From assembly GCA_035291545.1 (NCBI GenBank), contig DATDRW010000014.1, forward strand, positions 1 to 32,594: a stretch of DNA of 32,594 nt. The letters are read 5' to 3'. Source of the DNA: UBA11373 sp035291545. GTDB lineage: Bacteria > Actinomycetota > Acidimicrobiia > Spongiisociales > UBA11373. A program made the position numbers and the translations under genes. Shown in pieces: positions 5,729 to 12,582 of this stretch (positions are counted from its first letter, which is position 1; every line of letters starts with the position of its first letter). Below the pieces are notes generated by a model, which was not told where the DNA came from, searched no databases, and saw nothing but the letters and a program-made list of their open reading frames with translations.

Positions 5729-8017
5729 TCACTCCTCGCCGAGGTGGGTCGTCAGGTGGAAGGGCACGCTGGTGACGGCGATGCCGGGCTCCCGGGAGAG
5801 GACGCCCTTGATCGCCAGCCCGGTCTGGTTGTGCAGGATCTGGGTGATGCGTCCCTCGACGATGAACTCCGGGATGATGACGTTGATCAGCGTCCCCGGC
5901 AGGGCCACCCGGCGCCGCTCCCGCAGGTAGTCCACCAGCGGGTCGATGAGTCCCCGATACGGCGAGGGCAGCACCTCGAGAGGGACGTCCATGGCCGCCG
6001 ACCTCCAATCGCGCAGCACGCGCTCCCGCTGTCGCTCTTCGACGTCGACATGGACCGCGGTCAGAGGCGGACCCAGCGAGCGTGCGTACAACAACGCCTC
6101 CCGCACCGGACGGGTCAGATCCGAAATCGGCACCACCAGTTCCACCTGCCGCAGCGGCACCGGGGTAAGACCGCTGCGTCGGCGGCGGCGGAAATGGGTG
6201 AGGTCGGTGGTCACGACCCCGGACTGGAACAGCAGCAGGAACTTGATGACGAGGCTGTGGCGATGCCGGAGCAGTTCGCCGAGGTTACGGCGGTCGAGAC
6301 GATCGGACATGACCACGGTCACGCGCTCGCCGGGGTGGGCGTCGCGCACCTTGATGATGTGATCGACGATCCGCCGGCTCACACCGGCCTTGCCCTCGAG
6401 GAGGGTGAGCGACCGCTGTGGGTGCATCGCCCTCCACGCGTACGACGTCTCGTCGCTGTCCACCTCCACGGCGTGGACGCATTCGATGCCCTCGGAGTGG
6501 ACCTTCTCGGCGTAGCGCAGCGCCCGGTCGGTGGCCTCGTCGGCATGCGCCACCAGGAGCACGATCCGATGGGAGCGCGGCGTGGCGTCGACGGGGAGAG
6601 CGCGCAGTTGGGCGCCCACCGCCCGGTAGTGGCGCCGGATCGAAAGCATGAGCGCCACCAACAGCGGAACCGCCACCAGCACGACCCAGGCGCCGTGGGT
6701 GAACTTCACGATCGTGACCACGGCGAGCACCACGCCGGTGGTGACCGCTCCCACCGCGTTGATCACGATCGAGCGGCGCCATCCCGGTGCGCGAGAGCGC
6801 AGCCAGTGCCGGATCATCCCCGCCTGACTGATGGTGAACGAGGTGAACACCCCGACCACGTACAACTGGATGAGCCGGGTTACCTCGGCGTGGAACACCA
6901 CGATCAAACTCCCGGTGAGCAGGGCCAGCACCACCACCCCGTTGGAGAACACCAGCCGGTCGCCGCGGTTGCGGAACTGCCGGGGCAGGAGCCGGTGGTC
7001 GCTGAGGATCGCCGAGAGGAGCGGGAAACCCTGGTAGGCGGTGTTGGCGGCGAGGATCAGGATCAGCGCGGTGAACACCTGGAGCAGCCAGAACCCCAAC
7101 CCGCCACCGAACACCGCCCGCCCCACCTGGGAGAGCACCGTGCCGTAGAGGTTGACGGTCTCGTGGGTGATCCGGACCCCGGTGAGCCGGGCCAGGGTGG
7201 AGATCCCGAGGAACAATGAAATCGCCACCGTTCCCATCAGCGCCAGGGTGGTGGCGGCGTTGTGGGCCTTGGGTTCCCGGAATGCCTGCACCCCGTTGGC
7301 CACGGCCTCGACCCCGGTGAGGGCGCTTGCCCCCGAGGCGAAGGCGCGGAGGATGAGGAACACGGTGACCGAGCCCACCACAGGATCGATCTCGAGCCCG
7401 GCGGAGACTGCGGTCGGGCAGGAGTCGAACAAGCAACGGGCGAACCCGGTGATCAGCATCGCCAGCACGGTGAGGATGAACAGGTAGGTCGGCACCGAGA
7501 AGACCGTCGAGGCCTCCTTGACACCACGGAGGTTCGCCACGGTGAGCATCACGATGAGGAACAATGCGATCGACACGCGCCACTCGATCAGTTCGGGGAC
7601 CGCCGAGGTGATGGCGGCGACCCCGGCAGAGACCGACACCGCCACGGTGAGCACGTAGTCGACGAGCAGCGACGAGGCGGCGACGGCACCGGCGCCGATC
7701 CCGAAGTTGTCGGTGGCAACCGAGAAGGCGCCGCCCCCCTGCGGGTAGGCCCGGATCGTTTGCCGGTAGGAGACGACGACCACGCCGAGGAGCGTCGCCA
7801 CCGCCAGGCTCACCGGGGTGATGAAAGAAAAGGCGGCGACCCCGGCCAGGGCGAGAACGATCATCGCTTCTTCGGTGGCGTATGCCACCGAAGACAGCGC
7901 ATCGGAGGCGAACACGGGGAGGGCGAGCCGCTTCGGCAGCAGCTGAAGATCCGCCTGGTAGCTGGCGAGGGGACGACCGACCAGGACCGCCTTGAAGCGG
8001 GTGAAACGGGACGTCAT
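5729..8017 (-). CDS. kimA: KimA-type potassium importer with extended cytosolic region
   Basis: A 762-residue APC-superfamily transporter closely resembling Bacillus KimA (YdaO), a proton-coupled potassium importer. FASDALSSVAYATEEA near the N-terminus carries Asp39 and Tyr46, aligned with the K+-site Asp36/Tyr43 of KimA. SYRQTIRAYPQGGGAF, LLVDYVLTVAVSVSAG, SGASALTGVEAVANG and GDRLVFSNGVV continue the match through about 12 helices. The cytosolic tail ends with YRGLIDP, EFIVEGRITQILHNQ and TSVPFHL, as in KimA. The tail is longer than in KimA (about 607 residues in total): two tandem USP-like segments (LLVAHADEATDRAL and VELVVPISDLTRPVREAL) appear instead of one. The ATG at 8017 overlaps the pyrophosphatase stop (ATGA). 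KimA binds c-di-AMP in Bacillus; whether this one does is unknown. Confidence 0.87.
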   Translation of the reverse strand: MTSRFTRFKAVLVGRPLASYQADLQLLPKRLALPVFASDALSSVAYATEEAMIVLALAGVAAFSFITPVSLAVATLLGVVVVSYRQTIRAYPQGGGAFSVATDNFGIGAGAVAASSLLVDYVLTVAVSVSAGVAAITSAVPELIEWRVSIALFLIVMLTVANLRGVKEASTVFSVPTYLFILTVLAMLITGFARCLFDSCPTAVSAGLEIDPVVGSVTVFLILRAFASGASALTGVEAVANGVQAFREPKAHNAATTLALMGTVAISLFLGISTLARLTGVRITHETVNLYGTVLSQVGRAVFGGGLGFWLLQVFTALILILAANTAYQGFPLLSAILSDHRLLPRQFRNRGDRLVFSNGVVVLALLTGSLIVVFHAEVTRLIQLYVVGVFTSFTISQAGMIRHWLRSRAPGWRRSIVINAVGAVTTGVVLAVVTIVKFTHGAWVVLVAVPLLVALMLSIRRHYRAVGAQLRALPVDATPRSHRIVLLVAHADEATDRALRYAEKVHSEGIECVHAVEVDSDETSYAWRAMHPQRSLTLLEGKAGVSRRIVDHIIKVRDAHPGERVTVVMSDRLDRRNLGELLRHRHSLVIKFLLLFQSGVVTTDLTHFRRRRRSGLTPVPLRQVELVVPISDLTRPVREALLYARSLGPPLTAVHVDVEERQRERVLRDWRSAAMDVPLEVLPSPYRGLIDPLVDYLRERRRVALPGTLINVIIPEFIVEGRITQILHNQTGLAIKGVLSREPGIAVTSVPFHLTTHLGEE

Positions 8018-8502
8018 GAGGCGGGTCCGTACCTCGCCAACGACTCGGCGATCACCACGGACGCTTCGGCGAGCGGACGCCACCCCAGCACCGCCGTCTT
8101 CTTCTTCTCCAGTTGTTTGTAGACGGAAAAGAAGTGCTCGAACTCGAGCCGAAGGTGCTCCGGGAGGTCCTCGACATCCCTGGTCCCGTCCCAGCGGGGA
8201 TCACCCCAGGGAACGGAGATGACCTTGTGGTCGGCGTGACCCTGGTCCTCCATCAGGAACACCCCGATGGGGCGAACCCGGATCCGGCATCCGGGGAAGG
8301 TGGGCTCGACCACCAGGGCCATGATGTCGAGCGGATCGCCGTCCTCGGCCAGGGTGTGGGGGATGAAGCCGTAGTCGGCGGGGTAATGGGTGGAGGTGAA
8401 TAGCATCCTGTCGAGGAAGATCTCGCCGGTCTCGTGATCGGCCTCGTACTTGTTCCGGCTGCCCCGGGGTATCTCGACGATCATCGTGATCGGCTCGCTC
8501 AT
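8014..8502 (-). CDS. ppa: Inorganic pyrophosphatase, family I
   Basis: A 162-residue soluble enzyme that hydrolyses pyrophosphate to phosphate, pulling biosynthetic reactions forward. Family I signatures are all present: VEIPRGSRNKYE near the N-terminus, THYPADYGFIPHTL, the metal-binding loop EDGDPLDIMAL, then a GxxxDHKVI segment and FFSVYKQLEKKK. Length is normal. GGAGGG lies four bases before the ATG at 8502. Its stop overlaps the KimA start, so ppa is the first gene of a two-gene unit. Coupling a pyrophosphatase to a potassium importer is unusual; family I enzymes depend on Mg2+ rather than K+, so the link may be simply genomic. Confidence 0.95.
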   Translation of the reverse strand: MSEPITMIVEIPRGSRNKYEADHETGEIFLDRMLFTSTHYPADYGFIPHTLAEDGDPLDIMALVVEPTFPGCRIRVRPIGVFLMEDQGHADHKVISVPWGDPRWDGTRDVEDLPEHLRLEFEHFFSVYKQLEKKKTAVLGWRPLAEASVVIAESLARYGPAS

Positions 8503-8580
8503 CGTGCCCTCCGCGAACTACCCATGGTGGCAGGTTTGGGTAGCCGGTGGTCGGCTCGGCAGCCTGCCGGTAAGGCTTCC

Positions 8581-8608
8581 GTGACAGTCGCCGCGTCGGG
8601 ATTACCTT
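8581..8608 (+). promoter_or_regulatory. Promoter of the first ECF sigma operon
   Basis: GTGACA (8581-8586) and TACCTT (8603-8608) are spaced by 16 bases, with a predicted start near 8615. This excludes a TTG start at 8607 and supports the ATG at 8649, which has GAGG upstream. Confidence 0.5.
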
Positions 8609-8648
8609 GCCTTTCAAGTTCGACTACCGCAACGCCGAGGTCTTGAAG

Positions 8649-9203
8649 ATGCAGGATTCCGAGTTTGCCTCCGTGCTCGCGGCGGCACAGGCCGGTGCCG
8701 AGTGGGCGTGGGCCCGCCTGTACCGAAGCCACGCCGGCCGGGTGCTCGGTTACCTGCGCAACCGGGGCGCCTCGGATCCGGAAAACCTCCTCGGCGAAGT
8801 CTTCCTGCAGCTGGCGCGCAACATCGCCACGTTCACCGGCACCGAGGCCAACTTCCGGTCGTGGCTGTTCACCATCGCCCACCACCGGCTGCTGGATGAA
8901 CGGCGCACCGCGCGCCGCCGGCCCTCGGAGCCGGTCGCCGAGTTCGACGAGAGCGACCCGGGGCCCCACGACACCACCGCCGACACCGCGCTGACCTCGA
9001 TCGGCACCGATCGGGTGCGAGAGATGATCGGACGGCTCGCCCCCGCCCAACAGGAGGTGCTGTTGCTGCGTCTCGTCGGCGGCCTGACGGTCCCCGAGAT
9101 CGCCGAGGCGATTGGGAAGAACACCGGCGCCGTCAAGGCCCTCCAACGGCGCGGTCTCGAGTCCCTCCGCCGGATGATCGAACGCGAGGGCGTACCCCTG
9201 TGA
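8649..9203 (+). CDS. ECF-type RNA polymerase sigma factor (first operon)
   Basis: A 184-residue sigma-70-family protein. Region 2 is visible as LYRSHAGRVLGYLRNRGASDPENLLGE followed by FRSWLFTIAHHRLLDERR. Region 4 is MIGRLAPAQQEVLLLRLVGGLTVPEIAEAI with the helix-turn-helix IGKNTGAVKALQRRGLESL. Length and layout fit the ECF group, which directs polymerase to a small regulon. It is the first gene of a four-gene operon; its stop overlaps the next GTG (GTGA). The gene products that follow are all extracytoplasmic, suggesting an envelope-stress role and control by the next protein, by inference. The ATG at 8649 is preferred because the upstream TTG lies inside the promoter. Confidence 0.9.
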   Translation: MQDSEFASVLAAAQAGAEWAWARLYRSHAGRVLGYLRNRGASDPENLLGEVFLQLARNIATFTGTEANFRSWLFTIAHHRLLDERRTARRRPSEPVAEFDESDPGPHDTTADTALTSIGTDRVREMIGRLAPAQQEVLLLRLVGGLTVPEIAEAIGKNTGAVKALQRRGLESLRRMIEREGVPL

Positions 9204-10177
9204 GCGATCTCGGCGGTTACCCGGATGTCGAGGGAGACGACGTGGGCAAGAAAATCAGCCAGCACGACATCGAGGCGGTACTGAGCGGCGGGGTGCCGAC
9301 GGATCCGTCACTCGACGCGCTCGCCGCCCTCATCCGCTCCTCCGATTTCGCCGAGACCGTGCCCGAGCACGTCGCCTCACGACACGTCGCCGCGGCGGCA
9401 TCCATGGCCGCCGGAGCCGACCACCAGGTTGGGGCAGGTGCACCCGGCGGGCGGCGCCGCCGCCTCCTCTTCCGCGGGGCGCTCTCCGGCCTCACCGCCA
9501 AAATCCTCTTCGGCACCGCGGTGGCTCTCGCCGCCACCGGAGGCGCCGCCGTCACCGGGATCCTTCCGGATCCGATTCAATCCGTGCTCGCCGACGGCGC
9601 CTCGCACCTCGGCATCGAGCTCCGCAATCCGCAGCGGTCCACGACAACGACGACGACGAGCACCACCACAGCCGTCACCACGACCACCGCCACCGTGATC
9701 ACCGTCACTACGACGACGATCGATCCGGGCGAAGGGGGATTGGGCGTCCTCGCCGGCTCTTACACCTGGGAGTCCACGGCGTGTGTCGGCGACCCCATCT
9801 CGGTGGTCTACACGGTGGCGGAGAACGGCACACTCGCCCTCGATGAGATCACCGGCGACCTGGAGGCCGTGGCCGAGGACACCGATCGCATCGAGGTGCG
9901 GTTCGCCGACGGCGTCCGCATCCGGATCGAGATCTCCGGGAGCGGCGAAGACGCCCGGATCGACGAAGACGAACGCCGCGATTGCAGCGATGACCCGTCC
10001 GACGACGGCGACGGAACCGACGACGGCCAGACCGACGACCCGTCCGAAGATGGCGACGACGGAGACGAGGCCGAAGAAAGCGGCGAGCCGAGCGGGGACG
10101 ACGACCCGACAGACGGCGAACAGGAAGACCCGGCGCCCGACGGGGATGAGACCGAAGACGAGGAAATAGCCGACTGA
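9200..10177 (+). CDS. Single-pass membrane protein, probable anti-sigma factor, with Thr-rich linker and acidic tail
   Basis: Up to 325 residues. The N-terminal ~85 residues are cytosolic and contain LDALAALIRSSDF and EHVASRHVAAAA, like the short cytosolic parts of sigma-linked actinobacterial membrane proteins. One helix follows (about 99-120), then ILPDPIQSVLADGASHLGIEL, a Thr-rich linker, a ~75-residue beta-rich segment with one Cys pair, and a tail of ~60 residues that is mostly Asp, Glu, Gly, Pro and Ser. The position, overlapping the sigma stop by GTGA, and the topology suggest an anti-sigma factor; no zinc motif is visible. GTG at 9242, with GAGGGAG five bases upstream, is an alternative start. 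The acidic tail could bind calcium or other cations. Confidence 0.65.
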   Translation: MSDLGGYPDVEGDDVGKKISQHDIEAVLSGGVPTDPSLDALAALIRSSDFAETVPEHVASRHVAAAASMAAGADHQVGAGAPGGRRRRLLFRGALSGLTAKILFGTAVALAATGGAAVTGILPDPIQSVLADGASHLGIELRNPQRSTTTTTTSTTTAVTTTTATVITVTTTTIDPGEGGLGVLAGSYTWESTACVGDPISVVYTVAENGTLALDEITGDLEAVAEDTDRIEVRFADGVRIRIEISGSGEDARIDEDERRDCSDDPSDDGDGTDDGQTDDPSEDGDDGDEAEESGEPSGDDDPTDGEQEDPAPDGDETEDEEIAD

Positions 10178-10185
10178 CCCGTACC

Positions 10186-10202
10186 CCGCGGCACCGCCGC
10201 GG
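10186..10202 (+). other. Short hairpin inside the ECF operon
   Basis: CCGCGGC (10186-10192) pairs with GCCGCGG (10196-10202) around a three-base loop, in the 74-base gap between the second and third genes. It may act as an attenuator or RNA-stability element. No T tract. Confidence 0.25.
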
Positions 10203-10251
10203 CGGTTACCCAGCCAGAGTCCACGAGACGACGAGAGAGGAACGAGAAGAC

Positions 10252-10581
10252 ATGAGGGACCTGAGGAAAGCGACCCGGCCGCTGATCCGGCTGGTGACCA
10301 CCCTGGTGGCCGTGGCGATGCTGTGGCTTCCCGCCGCTGCGCAGGCCGACGACACCGTGACGGACCTCGAGCCCAGCACCACCACCGTGCTCCCGCTCCT
10401 GGGGTCGAACCTGACGATCGAGATCGTCACCGACGCCGACGGCGCCGTGACCTCGGTCAGCGTCGACGGCCAGGTCGTCGACTTCGAACAGGAGGACGAC
10501 GAGATCTCGTTCCTCTACACCGTCGACGGGCAGACCATCACGATCACCGTCGAGTTCGAAGACGAAGACGACGACAAGTGA
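10252..10581 (+). CDS. Small secreted acidic protein
   Basis: A 109-residue protein with a clear signal peptide: basic start (MRDLRKATRPLIR), hydrophobic core (LVTTLVAVAMLWLP) and a cleavage site after AQA (about residue 32). The mature ~77 residues are strongly acidic (EQEDDEIS, ending EFEDEDDDK) and read as alternating beta strands. It contains no Cys and no catalytic motif. GAGAGGAACGAGAAG lies upstream of the ATG. Its stop overlaps the next gene (GTGA). No family recognised. Together with the acidic tail of the preceding protein it suggests that this operon makes anionic exported proteins. Confidence 0.7.
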   Translation: MRDLRKATRPLIRLVTTLVAVAMLWLPAAAQADDTVTDLEPSTTTVLPLLGSNLTIEIVTDADGAVTSVSVDGQVVDFEQEDDEISFLYTVDGQTITITVEFEDEDDDK

Positions 10582-11231
10582 CGACCCGGGAAACCGGCGG
10601 CCGGTGGCGGTCCTCCCTTCTGGGGGCCGCCATCGTCGCGTCCGTCATCGCACTCGGGTCGTGCGGTGATGATGGCGCCACCACGAGCACGACACCCGGA
10701 ACGACCGCCGCTACCACCACCGTCGCGCCGAGCGACCCGAACCTCGCCGACGCCGTCGCCGCGGTGGGCGGGCGGTACGGGTTCACCGCCTCCGTGACCG
10801 TCGGGAGCGTGGAGACGACCCATGTCGAGGGATCCGTCTACGACGGAACCGGGCAGTACCTGGTGACGAGTGGCGACCGCGTGGTCGAGTACATCATCGG
10901 TTCCTCGGGTCAGTGGGCACGCCAGGGGAACGAGCTCTGGGCGGTGCTCGCCGGCCCGGCTCCGGTGGTCGACCCCCTGACCCCCCTCGCACAACCCTCG
11001 GCGCTCACCGTCGTCTCCTCGGACGGCGACGACGCAGTGCTTGAGGCGACCTACCCACCGTCGGTGCTCGGGTTCTCCGGAGACGAGGACGTCGTGGTGA
11101 CCCTCACCGTCGTGGACGGGGCTCTTGCCGAGATCCGCTACACGGTCCCGGCAGGCGCCGGCGAGGCGGTCGTCGTCACCACCATCGACACCGACTCGGA
11201 GATCACCCCGATCACCGTGCCTACGCCGTAA
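10578..11231 (+). CDS. Lipoprotein of the first ECF operon
   Basis: A 217-residue protein starting at the GTG that overlaps the previous stop. The N-terminus is a lipoprotein signal (basic RETGGRWR, hydrophobic LLGAAIVASVIA, lipobox ALGSC with Cys29 as the lipidated residue). A short Thr-rich linker (about 35-50) and a ~165-residue beta-rich domain follow, with repeated strands such as GRYGFTASVTVGSVETTHVEG, VVEYIIGSSGQWARQGNELWAVL and VVVTLTVVDGALAEIRYTV. This recalls LprG/LppX- or LolA-like folds, which carry lipids, but that is a guess from strand pattern. Last gene of the operon, followed by a strong terminator. Confidence 0.72.
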   Translation: MTTRETGGRWRSSLLGAAIVASVIALGSCGDDGATTSTTPGTTAATTTVAPSDPNLADAVAAVGGRYGFTASVTVGSVETTHVEGSVYDGTGQYLVTSGDRVVEYIIGSSGQWARQGNELWAVLAGPAPVVDPLTPLAQPSALTVVSSDGDDAVLEATYPPSVLGFSGDEDVVVTLTVVDGALAEIRYTVPAGAGEAVVVTTIDTDSEITPITVPTP

Positions 11232-11252
11232 AGACGATCCGACGAACGACGA

Positions 11253-11286
11253 TGAGGCCACCGCCGGAGCACCGGCGGTGGCCTCA
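11253..11286. terminator. Strong bidirectional terminator
   Basis: A perfect 15-bp stem: TGAGGCCACCGCCGG (11253-11267) and its complement (11272-11286) around an AGCA loop. It ends the ECF operon on the plus strand. Its right edge contains the stop codon (11284-11286) of the convergent hydrolase gene. Confidence 0.75.
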
Positions 11287-12039
11287 CTTGTTGGCCTCGA
11301 TGAACCGCAGCACCCGATCCCAGGCGTCGGCCGACGCCTCGGCGAACTGCTCATACTTGCGGTCGAAGAACGAGTGGGGGGCGCCCTCGTACACGACCAG
11401 TTCGTGCTCCACGCCGGCCCCGGTGAGCGCTTCCCGGAACTTCTCGACCTCGGCCACCGAGATCCCCGGATCGTCACCGCCCATGAGGCCGAGGATCGGA
11501 CAAGTCATCTCCCCCACCCGCTGCACCAACGGCGTGGAGCCCTCGGGGAAGACCCGGTCGGGGTGCCCGTAGAACCCGATCGCCCCGCTGAGTCCGAGAC
11601 CGTTGGCCGCCTGGTGCCACGAGTTGCTGCCGCCGAAGCAGAACCCGACCGTGAACACCGGCGCGTCTGACAACGAACGAAGATGGGCCACACCGGCGGC
11701 GGCGTCGGCCTTTACCCCGTCGTGGGTGGTGAGCCGGACGTGGGGCATGTAGTCGAAGGCTTCGTCGCGGACGCCCACCCCGGCGGTACGCCCGAAGTAG
11801 TCGATGGCCAATGCGTCGTAGCCGCGTTCTGCAAACCGCTCCGCCAACTCCTGGTAGAACCGATAGAGGCCGCGCACGTCGGGGAGTATCACCACCGCGG
11901 CGCCCCCGGACCCGTCGCCGCGCGCCTCATAGGCGGCCAACCGATTGCCGTCGGCGGCGGTCAGTGTGACCCGCCGGGTGTCGACGACGGCACCGGACAC
12001 CGGAGGAACCGGGGGCGTCGAGTCGGCAGCAAAGCACAT
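11284..12039 (-). CDS. Dienelactone hydrolase family protein
   Basis: A 251-residue alpha/beta hydrolase of the dienelactone hydrolase (DLH) family. The nucleophile elbow VGFCFGG places Cys134. The other triad members are Asp190 (MGGDDPGIS) and His222 (APHSFFDR), as in the Cys-Asp-His triad of DLH. VILPDVRGLYRFYQELAERFAERGYDALAIDYFGR is the typical N-terminal core. DLH opens dienelactones in chlorocatechol breakdown, but most family members in genomes act on unknown esters or lactones. The frame stays open to 12282; the ATG at 12039 is chosen because AAGGG lies eight bases upstream and the family starts here. A TAGGGT box at 12071-12076 fits a ~24-base leader. Confidence 0.88.
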   Translation of the reverse strand: MCFAADSTPPVPPVSGAVVDTRRVTLTAADGNRLAAYEARGDGSGGAAVVILPDVRGLYRFYQELAERFAERGYDALAIDYFGRTAGVGVRDEAFDYMPHVRLTTHDGVKADAAAGVAHLRSLSDAPVFTVGFCFGGSNSWHQAANGLGLSGAIGFYGHPDRVFPEGSTPLVQRVGEMTCPILGLMGGDDPGISVAEVEKFREALTGAGVEHELVVYEGAPHSFFDRKYEQFAEASADAWDRVLRFIEANK

Positions 12040-12119
12040 CCGTATCACCCTTTCCGTGGCAGGTCGAGACACCCTACGCGTCGGGACGAATCCGCGCTGG
12101 AACTCCGCCGTGCTCTCGC

Positions 12120-12125
12120 TATCGT
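12120..12125 (+). promoter_or_regulatory. Possible -10 box of the RRM gene
   Basis: TATCGT predicts a start near 12132 and a ~93-base leader before the ATG at 12225. The -35 region is weak. Confidence 0.3.
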
Positions 12126-12181
12126 GTGCGCCGGCCGCGTGGTCTGTGAGCGATTGTGTCTCGGGAACCCAAGGCCGAATG

Positions 12182-12200
12182 CCCGTCCATGGTGGACGGG
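12182..12200 (+). promoter_or_regulatory. 5'-leader hairpin upstream of the RRM gene
   Basis: CCCGTCCA (12182-12189) and TGGACGGG (12193-12200) form a perfect 8-bp stem with a three-base loop, 24 bases before the start codon. The ribosome site AAAGGGA lies between hairpin and ATG. It could be a self-binding or temperature-responsive element. Confidence 0.4.
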
Positions 12201-12224
12201 TGGGTACTCGAGAAAGGGACCCAG

Positions 12225-12473
12225 ATGAACATCTACGTGGGGAATCTTCCCTACACCACCACCGGGGACGAGCTGGAGGCACTGTTCTCCAAGCACGGCG
12301 CCGTCGAAAAGGCTTCGGTCATCACCGATCGTGAGACCGGCCGCCCCCGCGGATTCGGCTTCATCGAGATGCCGGATGCCGACGGGCGCAAGGCGATCGA
12401 GGCGCTCGACGGATACGAGTTCTCCGGCCGCAAGCTGAACGTCAACGAGGCTCGTCCCCGCCAGCAGCGGTAG
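12225..12473 (+). CDS. RRM-domain RNA-binding protein
   Basis: An 82-residue protein that is essentially one RNA recognition motif. RNP2 is IYVGNL (residues 3-8) and RNP1 is RGFGFIEM (42-49), with the usual aromatic residues for stacking on RNA bases. FSKHGAVEKASVITDRETGRP is the standard loop between them. The C-terminus is a short basic tail (ARPRQQR). Bacterial single-RRM proteins of this size (the cyanobacterial Rbp type) bind RNA, and some are induced by cold. The frame opens earlier (12156), but the ATG at 12225 follows AAAGGGA and starts directly at the first strand. It stands alone, with a hairpin in its leader. Confidence 0.92.
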   Translation: MNIYVGNLPYTTTGDELEALFSKHGAVEKASVITDRETGRPRGFGFIEMPDADGRKAIEALDGYEFSGRKLNVNEARPRQQR

Positions 12474-12487
12474 CTCGCGCCTCCTCC

Positions 12488-12506
12488 CGTCGTCTCCCCG
12501 ACGACG
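12488..12506. terminator. Weak hairpin between convergent RRM and menE genes
   Basis: CGTCGT (12488-12493) pairs with ACGACG (12501-12506) around a seven-base loop, just after the RRM stop. No T tract. A terminator role is tentative. Confidence 0.3.
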
Positions 12507-12582
12507 CTCCCGGCCGCCCGATGCGGCGATCCGCCGTCCACGATGCGCGGACGCAGTGCCGGGCGGTCGGGCTCGTCCGCCC

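Noticed and set aside
4247..7219. 990-codon open frame on the plus strand
   Set aside because: It is antisense to the MFS and KimA genes, reads as His/Arg/Glu/Asp-rich low-complexity sequence typical of high-GC shadow frames, and matches no fold.
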